Source: Achromobacter sp. UMC71
GTDB lineage: Bacteria > Pseudomonadota > Gammaproteobacteria > Burkholderiales > Burkholderiaceae_B
Direction: 5' to 3'
NCBI RefSeq assembly: GCF_014170305.1
Contig: NZ_LZZT01000055.1
Coordinates: 1 to 35,463, forward strand
Length of the DNA: 35,463 bases
Under the pieces are notes generated by a model that worked only from the letters and a program-made list of their open reading frames with translations, did not search any database and was not told where the DNA came from. The position numbers and the translations under genes are program-made. The number at the start of each line of letters is the position of its first letter. Positions within the stretch are counted from its first letter, which is position 1. This document shows, piece after piece, positions 16,995 through 25,454 of this stretch.

Positions 16995-17018
16995 ACCGGG
17001 TTGCCGCAGGATCGCGCC

Positions 17019-18467
17019 ATGGCCCTGACCACCCGTTGCCCGCAATGCGGTACGTCGTTCAAGGTGGTTCCCGACCAGCTTCGGGTCCGCAACGGTCTGG
17101 TGCGCTGCGGCGCCTGCGCCACCGTGTTCGATGGCCGGGCCTGCCTGCTGCCCGAAGCGGGCGCGGCGCCGGCCGCGGTTCCCGTGCCGCCGCAGACCGC
17201 GTCGCCCGTCGCACCGCAAGCCCCTGCGGCGTCGGCGATCGCCGCGCCGGTCCTGGCGACGCCCGTCGCGCCGCCGCCGCCACAGCCGCGCTCCGAAGAC
17301 ACGCCGCCGTTGGTGCAGCGCCCCTCCGCCGAACCCGCCCGGACGGTTGCGCCCTGGGATGATCTGCCGGTGCCAGCGCCGCCACGGCCCGAGCCCGTGA
17401 TGACGCCTGCCGCCGCGGCGCCCGTGGTGGTGCCGGTAACGCCGCCCGCGCCGCCCGCCGTGCCGCCGGCCGTCCTGCGCGGCCGCGACGATATCCGCCG
17501 CCGCATCGAGCCCGACGCCGCGCTGGCGGAAGCGGGCGATGACGACGAAGACGAAAACGAAGACCTGGACCGCTACAACGAGGCGGACGAGCCGCCGGCG
17601 GCGCCGCGCTGGCAACAGCCGCCCGCGCCGTCCTATCGCGACGAGCCCATCGTGGCGCGGCGCGATGCCGCGACCGCCGCGCGCTGGGACGCTCCGCGAA
17701 ACGGCGCGCCCGCCGAACCCGTGTTCGTGGTGCGGGACGAACCCGCGGATCGGCGTCGCGATGACGACGACGCCGTCGACCAAGACCAGGATTGGGACGA
17801 ACACCCGGACGAGCACCCGGACGAATACCGCGATCGCAACGAGGATCCGGATCACGAACAGGATGCCGGCCGCGAGCCGATCCTGGGCGAAGCCCGCACG
17901 CGTTATTCCAGCGCCACCGATGTCGGCCGCGCGCCGCCCGATTTCCTGGACCAGGACCGCCAGGCGCGCCGCGGCCTCATGCGCAAGCTCTGGGGCTACG
18001 CCTGCCTACTTGGTCTGATCGCGCTTGGCCTGCAATTGCTGTACGTATATCGCATCGATATTGCCAATTCCGTGCCGGTGCTGCGGCCGGCGCTGGAGGC
18101 CGCCTGCAAGCCGCTGGGGTGCGCGGTCGGTTACGCGCGCCGCCTGGAGCGCATCGCGATTTCCTCGTCTTCGCTGCAGCCGCCGACGGGCGCGGCCGCC
18201 ATCGATGACGGCCGTACGCGCCTGGTGCTGAACCTGGTGCTGCGCAACCGCTACGACAAGCCGCAACATTGGCCCGCGCTGGTGCTGGACCTGACCGACC
18301 TGTCCGACACCGTGGTCGTGCGGCGCGTGCTGATGCCCGAGAATTACCTGACGCCTGAACAGTTGCGCGGCCCCTTCGGGCCGGCAGGCGAACTCAAGAT
18401 TTCCGTGCCGATTGAGGTGACTGGCGTTCAAGTCAACGGCTACCAACTCGACAAATTCTTTCCCTGA
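17019..18467 (+). CDS. Zinc-ribbon and DUF3426 membrane protein
   Basis: 482 aa. The N-terminus has an MJ0042-type zinc ribbon (CPQCGTSFKV...VRCGACATVF, four cysteines). A long Ala/Pro-rich and then very acidic low-complexity linker (about 45-310, including DDDEDENED and the repeated DEHPDEHPDE) leads to one transmembrane helix (about 322-345, GYACLLGLIALGLQLLYVY). The C-terminal ~140 residues fit the DUF3426 domain (LNLVLRNRY...PALVLDLTDL...RRVLMPENYL). No biochemical role is established. The domain pair is common next to prmA in betaproteobacteria. The start is placed at the ATG giving MALTTRCPQCG. Confidence 0.88.
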   Translation: MALTTRCPQCGTSFKVVPDQLRVRNGLVRCGACATVFDGRACLLPEAGAAPAAVPVPPQTASPVAPQAPAASAIAAPVLATPVAPPPPQPRSEDTPPLVQRPSAEPARTVAPWDDLPVPAPPRPEPVMTPAAAAPVVVPVTPPAPPAVPPAVLRGRDDIRRRIEPDAALAEAGDDDEDENEDLDRYNEADEPPAAPRWQQPPAPSYRDEPIVARRDAATAARWDAPRNGAPAEPVFVVRDEPADRRRDDDDAVDQDQDWDEHPDEHPDEYRDRNEDPDHEQDAGREPILGEARTRYSSATDVGRAPPDFLDQDRQARRGLMRKLWGYACLLGLIALGLQLLYVYRIDIANSVPVLRPALEAACKPLGCAVGYARRLERIAISSSSLQPPTGAAAIDDGRTRLVLNLVLRNRYDKPQHWPALVLDLTDLSDTVVVRRVLMPENYLTPEQLRGPFGPAGELKISVPIEVTGVQVNGYQLDKFFP

Positions 18468-18479
18468 AGGATGACACTC

Positions 18480-19421
18480 ATGGCGACTCCCGTTCTCGTT
18501 TGCGGTTCGATGGCGTTTGACACCATTGCGGTGTTCGAAGGCCGTTTCAAAGAGCACATTCTGGCTGACCGCATTCAATCGCTGAGCGTATCGTTCCTGG
18601 TGCCCAGTATGCGCAAGGAATACGGCGGCTGCTCGGGCAACATCGCCTACAACATGAACCTGTTGGGCGGCAAACCCGTGCCGGTGGCCACCGTGGGCGA
18701 AGACGCGGGCGAATACATGGAGCGCCTGTCGGGCCTGGGTATCGACGTCAGCCGCGTCAAGGTGGTGCCGGACACCTTTACCGCGCAGTGCTTCATCACC
18801 ACCGACCTGGACGACAACCAGATCACCGCATTCCACCCCGGCGCCATGTCGTTCTCGGCCACCAACGACCTGAGCGACGCCGACGCGGCCTGGGGCATCG
18901 TGGCTCCCGACGCCAAGGAAGGCATGTTTGCTCACGCCGAACGCTTGCACAAGCGCGGCATCCCCTTCATTTTCGACCTGGGCCAGGCCATGCCGCTGTT
19001 CGACGGCGCTGACCTGGAACGCATGCTGGGCCTGGCTCAGGCGCTGACCGTGAACGACTACGAAGCCGGCGTGGTCGAGCAGCGCATGGGCCGCAGTATG
19101 GCCGACATCGCCGCCGGGCTGCAGGCCGTGGTCGTCACCCGCGGCGCCGAAGGCGCCACGCTGCTGACCGGCGGCAAGTCCATCCAGATCGAACCGGTGC
19201 GCGCCACGCAAGTGGTCGACCCTACCGGCTGCGGCGATGCGCAACGCGGCGGCCTGCTGTACGGCCTGACCAGCGGCTGGAGCTGGGAAGACAGCTGCCG
19301 CCTGGGCAACGTCATGGGCGCCATCAAGATCGCTTCGCGCGGTCCGCAGAACCATGCGCCTTCGCGCGCCGAGATCGACGCGGTGCTGCACGCCACCTAC
19401 GGCATCCATCTGCCCGTCTGA
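18480..19421 (+). CDS. PfkB-family sugar/nucleoside kinase (adenosine-kinase-like)
   Basis: 313 aa ribokinase-fold kinase. The substrate-side motif appears as GGCSGNIAYNMNLLGG (49-64). The ATP/catalytic motif is VDPTGCGDAQRGG, with Asp253 as the predicted base. Such kinases phosphorylate ribose, adenosine, fructose derivatives or similar. The substrate here is not fixed by the sequence; homologues are often annotated as adenosine kinase. I preferred the ATG at 18480 because AAGGA lies 8 nt before it, whereas the ATG at 18471 overlaps that site. It follows the DUF3426 gene by 12 bp. Confidence 0.9.
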   Translation: MATPVLVCGSMAFDTIAVFEGRFKEHILADRIQSLSVSFLVPSMRKEYGGCSGNIAYNMNLLGGKPVPVATVGEDAGEYMERLSGLGIDVSRVKVVPDTFTAQCFITTDLDDNQITAFHPGAMSFSATNDLSDADAAWGIVAPDAKEGMFAHAERLHKRGIPFIFDLGQAMPLFDGADLERMLGLAQALTVNDYEAGVVEQRMGRSMADIAAGLQAVVVTRGAEGATLLTGGKSIQIEPVRATQVVDPTGCGDAQRGGLLYGLTSGWSWEDSCRLGNVMGAIKIASRGPQNHAPSRAEIDAVLHATYGIHLPV

Positions 19422-19646
19422 GCACGGCAACGGCAAGCATGGGCGCCTCGGGAACCCGGGCGCGCCGGCGTGGTCGAATAGCGGTCAAGTCAACCGGCCG
19501 CGGCGGCGTGTTTCGCGTCGCAGCCGGTTTCGCAAGCCGTTTTTCCGCCCGTGGCGGTGCGTTTCAGTGTGTTGCACGTTAGGCTGCCGCCTTATTTGGG
19601 CGGAGTATGATCAAGTTCGTCGGCAGTGCCCGAACGAGGAGTCCAA

Positions 19647-20150
19647 ATGAATCAAAGCAAACCCCTTTCCCTGTTGACGCCGCGTACTGGCCGGTGGCTG
19701 GCCGTGGCTGCCGTCGTGACCTCGATGGCTGTCTTGGGCGGTTGCGCCAACCCCAGCGCCTCCAGCGGTGTTTATAGCTACGACCAGGCCCAGCGCGAGC
19801 AGATCGTTCGCACGGGCACAGTCACGGGCGTACGCCCGATCGTCATCCAGAACGACAAGTCCAGCGGCGTCGGCATGCTGGCAGGTGGCGCGTTGGGCGG
19901 CGTGGCCGGTAACGCGGTCGGCGGCGGCACGGGCCGCACCATCGCCACCGTCGGCGGCGCCATCCTGGGCGCGCTGGCGGGCAATGCGGTGGAAAACCGT
20001 GTCGGCAAGAATTCCGGCTACGAAATCACGGTGCGCCTGGACAATGGCGAAACCCGCGTCGTGGCCCAGGAAGCCGATGTGCCGATCAGCGTCGGCCAAC
20101 GCGTGCAGGTCATCAGCGGCGCCGGCCCGACCCGCGTCACGCCGATGTAA
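19647..20150 (+). CDS. Glycine-zipper outer-membrane lipoprotein (SlyB-like)
   Basis: 167 aa with a lipoprotein signal ending in the lipobox LGGC (Cys about residue 33). A glycine-zipper segment, GVGMLAGGALGGVAGNAVGGG...GGAILGALAGNAVENRVGK, resembles the 17-kDa antigen/SlyB/PcP family. The C-terminal part (YEITVRLDNGETRVVAQ...ISVGQRVQVI) is a small beta domain typical of the same family. It probably sits in the outer membrane and affects envelope integrity; the precise role is unknown. A GAGGAG ribosome-binding site precedes the ATG at 19647. A strong terminator follows. Confidence 0.92.
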   Translation: MNQSKPLSLLTPRTGRWLAVAAVVTSMAVLGGCANPSASSGVYSYDQAQREQIVRTGTVTGVRPIVIQNDKSSGVGMLAGGALGGVAGNAVGGGTGRTIATVGGAILGALAGNAVENRVGKNSGYEITVRLDNGETRVVAQEADVPISVGQRVQVISGAGPTRVTPM

Positions 20151-20177
20151 GTCCGGTCCGGACATCGCCCTTTGGCA

Positions 20178-20207
20178 GCAAAAAGCCCGCGCAAGCGGGC
20201 TTTTTGC
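20178..20207 (+). terminator. Intrinsic terminator after the lipoprotein gene
   Basis: GCAAAAAGCCCGC (20178-20190), loop GCAA, GCGGGCTTTTTGC (20195-20207), then CTTTTC. A strong stem with a T-run embedded in its 3' side. Confidence 0.9.
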
Positions 20208-20356
20208 TTTTCTGCCTGGCGGCAGGGCAAGGCTGGCGGGGCGCGCTGCGGGCCAGGAAAGGTAAGAATCTGTCGCTCCGCTGCAACGCAGCACCCGGTA
20301 TTTACCCGCAAGCGTTACGTTTACGAGCCTTTTATAGCGAATTGGTCTGTAAGTTT

Positions 20357-20385
20357 CATGGCGATTCGACGATCGAAGTGCCATG
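20357..20385. promoter_or_regulatory. Interrupted palindrome upstream of the dlt-like operon
   Basis: CATGGC-ga-TTCGA-cga-TCGAA-gt-GCCATG: nested perfect arms separated by one symmetric internal mismatch. It could be an operator for a dimeric regulator or an RNA hairpin if transcription starts upstream. No regulator can be named. Confidence 0.4.
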
Positions 20386-20469
20386 ATTGCACCCGTGACC
20401 GATCTCGACGCGCGACTTTCGTGTAACCAAGTGCATCGGCGGATCGTTCAGAGTGGCGGTAAAAGTCAG

Positions 20470-20497
20470 TCGATTTTCAACCGTTTTTTTGTATACT
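20470..20497 (+). promoter_or_regulatory. Possible promoter of the dlt-like operon
   Basis: TATACT (20492-20497) is a good -10 hexamer about 65 bp before the dltC ATG. The best-placed -35 is weak (TCGATT at 20470-20475, 16-bp spacer), with a T-run between them. The weak -35 suggests an activator or a different assignment. Confidence 0.35.
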
Positions 20498-20561
20498 CGC
20501 CGTCCTATATCTCGGGGCGGGGAATATTTTGCCGACGAGGCAATGTAACGCCGCACTATTT

Positions 20562-20801
20562 ATGCATACCGAGCAAGAACTCCACACCAAGATCGGCGAG
20601 ATCGTCGAGTCGATCGTCATGAAGAAAGTCACTCCCGATACGCAACTGATTGCCACCGGCCTGGTCGATTCGCTCGCCGCCGTGGATATCACGCTGGCGG
20701 TCGAGGCGGAGTACGGCTGCAGCATTCCGGCTCCCGAGATCGCGGAGCACCTGCAGTCGGTCCGCACGCTCGCCGGCTATGTCGCTGCCAATCTTTCGTA
20801 A
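20562..20801 (+). CDS. dltC: D-alanyl carrier protein (DltC-like)
   Basis: 79-aa acyl-carrier-type protein. The phosphopantetheine site is Ser37 in ATGLVDSLAAVD. In dlt systems DltA loads D-alanine on this carrier, and the carrier delivers it to DltB at the inner face of the membrane. The start MHTEQELHTK was chosen because it gives a normal carrier-protein length; a longer in-frame reading from 20529 adds an atypical leader. It is the first gene of the operon and overlaps the next gene by 23 nt. In Bordetella the equivalent genes are known as the dra locus. Confidence 0.88.
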   Translation: MHTEQELHTKIGEIVESIVMKKVTPDTQLIATGLVDSLAAVDITLAVEAEYGCSIPAPEIAEHLQSVRTLAGYVAANLS

Positions 20802-21957
20802 TACCCGCTTGTTGTCCCACGTCGCGGCCGCCACTACGGCGGTGGCGCTGGCGTATGGGGCCTATTGCGGCGCGGATGACCTGTTGACCCGCATCGTCCA
20901 CCCCGTCTCGACGGTGGCGGCGGACAAGAGCAACTATCTGCCTAATCTGGGGCCCGACTGGGGCACCCAGCACGTCAACCTGACCCGCCTGGGCAATGCG
21001 CTCAGCGACGGTACGCTGGTGGTGCTGGGGTCGTCCGAGCTGTCCAGCCACGACCTGCGTTTCGTGCCTTACCGCTTCTTCCCCGAAGAGCTGAAGGTGC
21101 CGACGCTGGCGTACGGCCACGCGATGTTCCAGTCCTACGGCATCGTCAGCGTGTTGGAATCGGTGGCGGATTCGCTCACGCCCAATACGCGTCTGGTCAT
21201 TATGGTGTCGCCGGCATGGTTCGCCTCGGGTGGCCAGCTGCCGCGCAGCGCGTTCGCCGAGCACGTGACCGGGCCCGTCTGGGACCGCCTCTGGGACAAG
21301 CCCAGCACGCGCGAACAGATGCAGACGTGGATCAGCGACAACGCTAATTGGGGCCTGCTGTGGCTGATCGCCAATGGCCAGGTCGCCGAGCTGAAGGACA
21401 AGCTGGGGTTGTGGTGGAACGCGCGCAAGGAACCCGCGCCCGACCGTCCGCGCAGCAAGCTGTCCGTGCCGGCGCACCGGTTCGTGTCGTGGCCGTCTTC
21501 GGCGCGCCTGAACGCCGGCCAGTGGTCTCGCCTGACCCACGAAGCCCGTGAGGTCGAGCACGAACTGGGAAGCAACAATCCCTACGACGTGCGCGACGAC
21601 TACTACAAGCAGTACCTGGCGTCGCTGTATTCGCCAGCACGCAACGAATTCGCCGACGTCGACCCGATCACCCGCACCGAGCTGGGCGATCTGTCGCGCG
21701 TCATGGCCCTGCTGCAAAAGCGCAAGGTCAAGGCGTATTTCGTGATCCAGCCGTTCAATCCCAAGCTCATCCTCGACGTCGAACGTTTCGACCCGGTGGT
21801 GGCGGCCATTACCGGCATGTGCACGCGTTATCAGATGGGTTGCCTGGATATGTACAGCATTCCCTTTGAACCGGGCATGGTGCGCGACGACATGCACCTG
21901 GCCGAGCTCGGCTGGGCGCTGGCGGACCAAGGTATTGCGGAGTACTTTTCCCGATGA
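20779..21957 (+). CDS. dltD: DltD-like envelope D-alanylation protein
   Basis: 392 aa, somewhat shorter than Gram-positive DltD. An N-terminal membrane anchor (about 12-30) is followed by an SGNH-hydrolase-like domain. The catalytic serine is expected in VVLGSSELSS (GSSE at 84-87), and the matching Asp/His in DDMHLAELGW (Asp370, His373). DltD acts on the outer face of the membrane, moving D-alanine to its final acceptor. The ATG at 20779 gives the hydrophobic anchor; the longer frame from 20650 lies inside dltC and reads as Arg/Ser-rich nonsense. Its stop overlaps the next start (ATGA). Confidence 0.88.
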   Translation: MSLPIFRNTRLLSHVAAATTAVALAYGAYCGADDLLTRIVHPVSTVAADKSNYLPNLGPDWGTQHVNLTRLGNALSDGTLVVLGSSELSSHDLRFVPYRFFPEELKVPTLAYGHAMFQSYGIVSVLESVADSLTPNTRLVIMVSPAWFASGGQLPRSAFAEHVTGPVWDRLWDKPSTREQMQTWISDNANWGLLWLIANGQVAELKDKLGLWWNARKEPAPDRPRSKLSVPAHRFVSWPSSARLNAGQWSRLTHEAREVEHELGSNNPYDVRDDYYKQYLASLYSPARNEFADVDPITRTELGDLSRVMALLQKRKVKAYFVIQPFNPKLILDVERFDPVVAAITGMCTRYQMGCLDMYSIPFEPGMVRDDMHLAELGWALADQGIAEYFSR

Positions 21958-22160
21958 CTCTTTTTCGTAAAGCCGATCCGGCCGCCGGCGACGGCGCCGA
22001 GGGCAAGGACGCCCGCAAGGCGGGCATTGCATGGGGCCGGCGTTTCCTCTGGCACCTGTGCCTGTATATCGGGGTGATCCTGGTGTTCGTGCTGCAAGCG
22101 CAGCCCACCACGGGTAGCGGCGGACCTATCAAGGTCGAATTCCAGTACCAACAGTTCTGA
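21954..22160 (+). CDS. dltX: DltX-like small membrane peptide
   Basis: 68 aa. A charged N-terminus (1-30) precedes a single transmembrane helix (about 31-49, FLWHLCLYIGVILVFVL), then a short tail ending KVEFQYQQF. The tail recalls the conserved C-terminal aromatic motif of Gram-positive DltX (F-x-Y-x-x-F type), whose Tyr has been proposed to receive D-alanine from the carrier at the DltB channel; here that would be Tyr66. The gene overlaps dltD by 4 nt and ends 7 nt before dltB, so it is translationally embedded in the operon. The DltX assignment rests on size, topology, motif and position, not on overall similarity. Confidence 0.75.
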   Translation: MTLFRKADPAAGDGAEGKDARKAGIAWGRRFLWHLCLYIGVILVFVLQAQPTTGSGGPIKVEFQYQQF

Positions 22161-22167
22161 CCGCAGC

Positions 22168-23295
22168 ATGGAATTGTTCGCAAGCTTGAGCTTTTTCGGC
22201 GGCGCCCTGTTCGGCGGATTGGGCCTGTTGGCCTATCGCTCTTTCGGCATGCCCCTGCGCATCGGTTATCGCCACATCATCGGCGTGATCTGCCTGGGCG
22301 TCTGGATGGCGGTGTTCTGGGCGCGTCCCTACCAGCCGCTGGCCCTGCTGGCCATTTCGGGCACCGCGCTGTGGGCCATGCGCCGCCAGTACATACCCAC
22401 GTGGCTGGCCGTCATCATCACCATGACACCGCTGCTGCTGGTCAAGACCGGCGCATCGCACCTGGGGGCGATGCTGGGCTTGTCATTCGCCACGTTCCGC
22501 GCCATCGACGTGCTGCTGTTCGCGCAGCGCAACGAACGCATCTCGCCGCTGGACTACTTCATCTACCTGTTCTTCCCGCTGACCTTGCTGGCCGGCCCGA
22601 TGTACCGCTGGCGCAATTTCCAGGCGGATCTCAAGCGCGGCTACGAAGGCGTCAATCTCACGACCTGGCTGACGGGGCTGGAATTGATCATGCTGGGCGT
22701 GATCCAGAAATTCGGCCTGGCCGAATTGATCTGGCGCTACGGCCTGTCGACCCTGGACGCACATGACTATTCGTTTACCGGCGTGGCGCTGAACGCTTCG
22801 CTCTACAGCGCCTACCTGTTCTTCGATTTCGCCGGCTATTCCACCATGGCCATCGGCATCGGCATGTTGTTCGGCTTCACGCTGCCGATCAACTTCCGCA
22901 ACCCGCTGGCCACGCTCAATCCGCAGGACTTCTGGCGCCGTTGGCACATCAGCCTGTCCGAGTGGCTGCGCGACGTGGTGTTCATGCCGATCTACAAGGC
23001 CCTGAGCAAGACGCCGTTCTTCGCGCGCCACCGCATGGCGGCGCAGAACATCGGCATCTTCGCCACGCTGCTGGCCATGGGCGTGTGGAACGGGCTGTCG
23101 GTGCACTACATCGTCAGCGGCCTGATGTTCGGCGCGTATTCGGTGGGACACAACCTGCTGATCAACGCTGCCCGCACGCGGCCGGCCCTGCAGGCCACGC
23201 TGGCGCATCCCGTGATGCGTTTTCTTGGCCGCGTCCTCACCCTGATCCTGGCTGCCCTGGCGCTTTACGTGTTCAGCGGCCGCAGCCCCATCTGA
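22168..23295 (+). CDS. dltB: DltB-like MBOAT acyltransferase
   Basis: 375 aa polytopic inner-membrane protein of the membrane-bound O-acyltransferase family. Characteristic segments: FFDFAGYSTMAIGIGMLFGF (218-237), NFRNPLATLNPQDFWRRWHISLSEWLRD (243-269; His260) and GVWNGLSVHYIVSGLMFG (305-322) with the invariant MBOAT histidine at 313. In dlt systems this protein passes D-alanine from the cytoplasmic carrier across the membrane. It follows the DltX-like gene by 7 nt and precedes dltA by 16 nt. Confidence 0.93.
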   Translation: MELFASLSFFGGALFGGLGLLAYRSFGMPLRIGYRHIIGVICLGVWMAVFWARPYQPLALLAISGTALWAMRRQYIPTWLAVIITMTPLLLVKTGASHLGAMLGLSFATFRAIDVLLFAQRNERISPLDYFIYLFFPLTLLAGPMYRWRNFQADLKRGYEGVNLTTWLTGLELIMLGVIQKFGLAELIWRYGLSTLDAHDYSFTGVALNASLYSAYLFFDFAGYSTMAIGIGMLFGFTLPINFRNPLATLNPQDFWRRWHISLSEWLRDVVFMPIYKALSKTPFFARHRMAAQNIGIFATLLAMGVWNGLSVHYIVSGLMFGAYSVGHNLLINAARTRPALQATLAHPVMRFLGRVLTLILAALALYVFSGRSPI

Positions 23296-23311
23296 CGCCG
23301 GGAGTTTCGGC

Positions 23312-24760
23312 ATGCGTTTCGACCTTTCGACCTTCCAGTTCGTTGACTCCGCGCGCGCGCCCGACGCGCTCGCGGTGGTCGCCGCCGACCGCAGCCTGAC
23401 GTGGACGCAATTGCGCGACGAAGCCGTGGCGTGGGCCGAACAGGCGCGCGAGCACGGTGCGGCGCCGGACGTGCCGGTGGCCATTTACGGGCATAAAGAG
23501 GCCTCGTTCTTCGTTGCCATGGTGGGCGCCTTGCTGATCGGCGCGCCGTTCGTGCCGGTCGACACGATCTACCCGCCGGAGCGGCTGCGCCGCATCGTCG
23601 AGATCGTGCGCGCCGCTGCCGTGTACGACGCCGCGGCCCAGGGTTTTGAACCCGGCGACGGCGCGGCGCTGGCCGAGCGGGGCCTGGCCTACGTCATGTT
23701 CACCTCCGGCAGCACCGGCGACCCCAAGGGCGTGCAGATCGGCCGCGAAAGCGTGGGCTTGCTTGGCAACTGGATGCTGGGCAGCTTCGGCCTGGGCGAC
23801 GCGCCCGTATTCATGAATCAGGCGCCCTTCAGTTTCGACCTGTCCATGTACGAGGTGTTCGCCACGCTGGCCGCCGGCGGTACCTGCGTGCTGAATTCGC
23901 GCGAGCAGATCGGCGCCGCGGCCACCTGGATGGCGCGGCTGGCTGCCAACGGCATCTCGGTGTGGGTCTCCACGCCGTCGTTCGCCCATCAGCAATTGGC
24001 CAACCGCGACTTCTCGCCGGCCACCTTGCCGACGCTGCGCACCTTCCTGTTCTGCGGCGAGCCCTTGCCCGCGGCGTTGGCCAAGAAGCTGCGCCAGCGT
24101 TTCCCGGACGCCGTGATCCTGAATACCTACGGCCCGACCGAAGCCACCGTGGCCACGACCTGGATCGAAGTCACGGATGCCGTGCTGACGGCTCATGACC
24201 CGCTGCCGGTCGGCTACGCCAAGCCCGATTGCGAGCTGCGGGTGCAGGACGGCGAGATCTGCATCGTGGGCGACCACGTCATGCGCGGCTACCTGAACCG
24301 CCAGGACCTGAACGAGGCCAAGCTGTTCGTGGCCGAAGACGGTCGCCGCGGATTCCGCACGGGCGACCTCGGCCAGATGGAGGCCGACGGGCTGCTGTTC
24401 TGCCGAGGCCGCATGGATGACCAGATCAAGCTGAACGGCTACCGCATCGAGTTGGCGGAGATCGACGAAGCCCTGCACGGTCTGCCCGGTGTGCAAGGCG
24501 GCGCCTGCGCGGTGCTGCGGCGGCCGGACGGCACGGCGGTTCGCCTGATCGGCTTCGTGGCCGGCGGGGCGACGGGCGAGGCGGATGCGCGCTTTCTGCA
24601 GCCGGATGCCTTGTCGGGCTGGAAAGACCGCCTGGCCCTGCGCTTGCCTCCTTATATGGTGCCGTCCGAACTGGTCGCCTGCCCGGCGCTGCCGATGTCG
24701 AACAATCACAAGATCGATCGCAAGAAGCTGCTCGACATCTACGCCGCGATCCCGGCATGA
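23312..24760 (+). CDS. dltA: D-alanine:carrier-protein ligase (DltA-like adenylation enzyme)
   Basis: 482 aa stand-alone adenylation enzyme, cytoplasmic. It activates D-alanine with ATP and loads it on the phosphopantetheine arm of DltC. Core motifs: YVMFTSGSTGDPKGVQ (phosphate-binding loop), NTYGPTEATVATTW (adenine pocket), GFRTGDLGQME (ribose contact), GRMDDQIKLNGYRIELAEI (hinge) and the C-terminal lysine in NNHKIDRKKL. The length fits DltA rather than a non-ribosomal synthetase module. D-alanine specificity is inferred from the operon. It is the last gene, ending before a bidirectional terminator. Confidence 0.92.
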   Translation: MRFDLSTFQFVDSARAPDALAVVAADRSLTWTQLRDEAVAWAEQAREHGAAPDVPVAIYGHKEASFFVAMVGALLIGAPFVPVDTIYPPERLRRIVEIVRAAAVYDAAAQGFEPGDGAALAERGLAYVMFTSGSTGDPKGVQIGRESVGLLGNWMLGSFGLGDAPVFMNQAPFSFDLSMYEVFATLAAGGTCVLNSREQIGAAATWMARLAANGISVWVSTPSFAHQQLANRDFSPATLPTLRTFLFCGEPLPAALAKKLRQRFPDAVILNTYGPTEATVATTWIEVTDAVLTAHDPLPVGYAKPDCELRVQDGEICIVGDHVMRGYLNRQDLNEAKLFVAEDGRRGFRTGDLGQMEADGLLFCRGRMDDQIKLNGYRIELAEIDEALHGLPGVQGGACAVLRRPDGTAVRLIGFVAGGATGEADARFLQPDALSGWKDRLALRLPPYMVPSELVACPALPMSNNHKIDRKKLLDIYAAIPA

Positions 24761-24810
24761 AGAAAAAGTGAGGGGCAGGGCGCAGGCCTTGTCCCGCGCG
24801 CAGCCAAAAC

Positions 24811-24842
24811 AAACGGCCCAGGCGATTCGCCTGGGCCGTTTT
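24811..24842. terminator. Bidirectional terminator between dltA and the YggT gene
   Basis: AAACGGCCCAGGCG (24811-24824), loop ATT, CGCCTGGGCCGTTT (24828-24841), with T/A runs on both sides. It lies between converging genes and can serve both strands. Confidence 0.9.
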
Positions 24843-24893
24843 GTATGTTGTTGCCGACTGGCGGCTTGCCCGTGTCGGCTCAACCAGCGGGCG

Positions 24894-25454
24894 TCAGACG
24901 CCCACCACGTTGTAGCTCAGGCGGGCCAGCACCATCAGTACGATCTGCGCCACGATCAGCAGCACCAGCGGCGAGAAGTCGATCGAGGTGCGCGGCAGCA
25001 GCCGGCGGACCGGGTCCAGCAGCGGGGCGGTCAGCGCTTGCAGCAGCGGCATCATGGGCGCCATCGGGTTGACCCAGGACAGCACGGCCTGGATCAGGGT
25101 CAGCCACACGACCAGGTTCAGCGCCCATTTGGCCGCCATGAACACCGCGCCCAGCAGGAACTTGGGCAGCAGCACGGCCGGCAGCAGGGCCCCCAGCGCG
25201 ACCATCCAGATCAGCACCAGATAGGCCAGCGCCGCCAGCCAGGCCGCCACGATACTGGTCCAGTCGATCTTGTTGCCGGCGGGGATGATCTTGCGCAGCG
25301 GCAGCACCAGCCAATTGGTGGCTTGGTAAATGACGCGCGCCAGCGGATTGAAGGGGTGCAGCCGTATCGCGTGCATCCAGGCGCGGGCGATCAGGGCCGC
25401 GCCGAACAGCGTGAATGCGATTTCAAGCAGGAAGCGAAGGATTTCACCGAGCAT
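24894..25454 (-). CDS. YggT-family membrane protein
   Basis: 186 aa with about four hydrophobic segments arranged as two similar halves. Each half ends in the family pattern: NPLARVIYQATNWLVLPLRKIIP...IDWTS in the first, and MMPLLQALTAPLLDPVRRLLPR...IDFSPLV in the second. The proteins sit in the inner membrane. Their molecular function is unsettled, although homologues have been linked to osmotic or ion homeostasis and, in other lineages, cell division. It converges on dltA and is transcribed away from the histone gene's terminator. Confidence 0.9.
   Translation of the reverse strand: MLGEILRFLLEIAFTLFGAALIARAWMHAIRLHPFNPLARVIYQATNWLVLPLRKIIPAGNKIDWTSIVAAWLAALAYLVLIWMVALGALLPAVLLPKFLLGAVFMAAKWALNLVVWLTLIQAVLSWVNPMAPMMPLLQALTAPLLDPVRRLLPRTSIDFSPLVLLIVAQIVLMVLARLSYNVVGV

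Larger units (their letters stand above)
20208..20561. other. Leader region of the dlt-like operon
   Basis: A 354-bp non-coding stretch. Its base composition is visibly more AT-rich than the surrounding genes. It contains a structured palindrome at 20357-20385 and a possible -10 element at 20492-20497; nothing else was recognised. Confidence 0.6.

Noticed and set aside
16008..17855. 615-codon minus-strand frame opposite prmA and the zinc-ribbon gene
   Set aside because: Shadow of two real genes; low-complexity Arg/Gly/Val sequence mirrors the repetitive linker.
23312..24760. Adenylation enzyme as part of a non-ribosomal peptide cluster
   Set aside because: No condensation or thioesterase domains; the carrier protein, MBOAT and DltD neighbours fit a dlt system.
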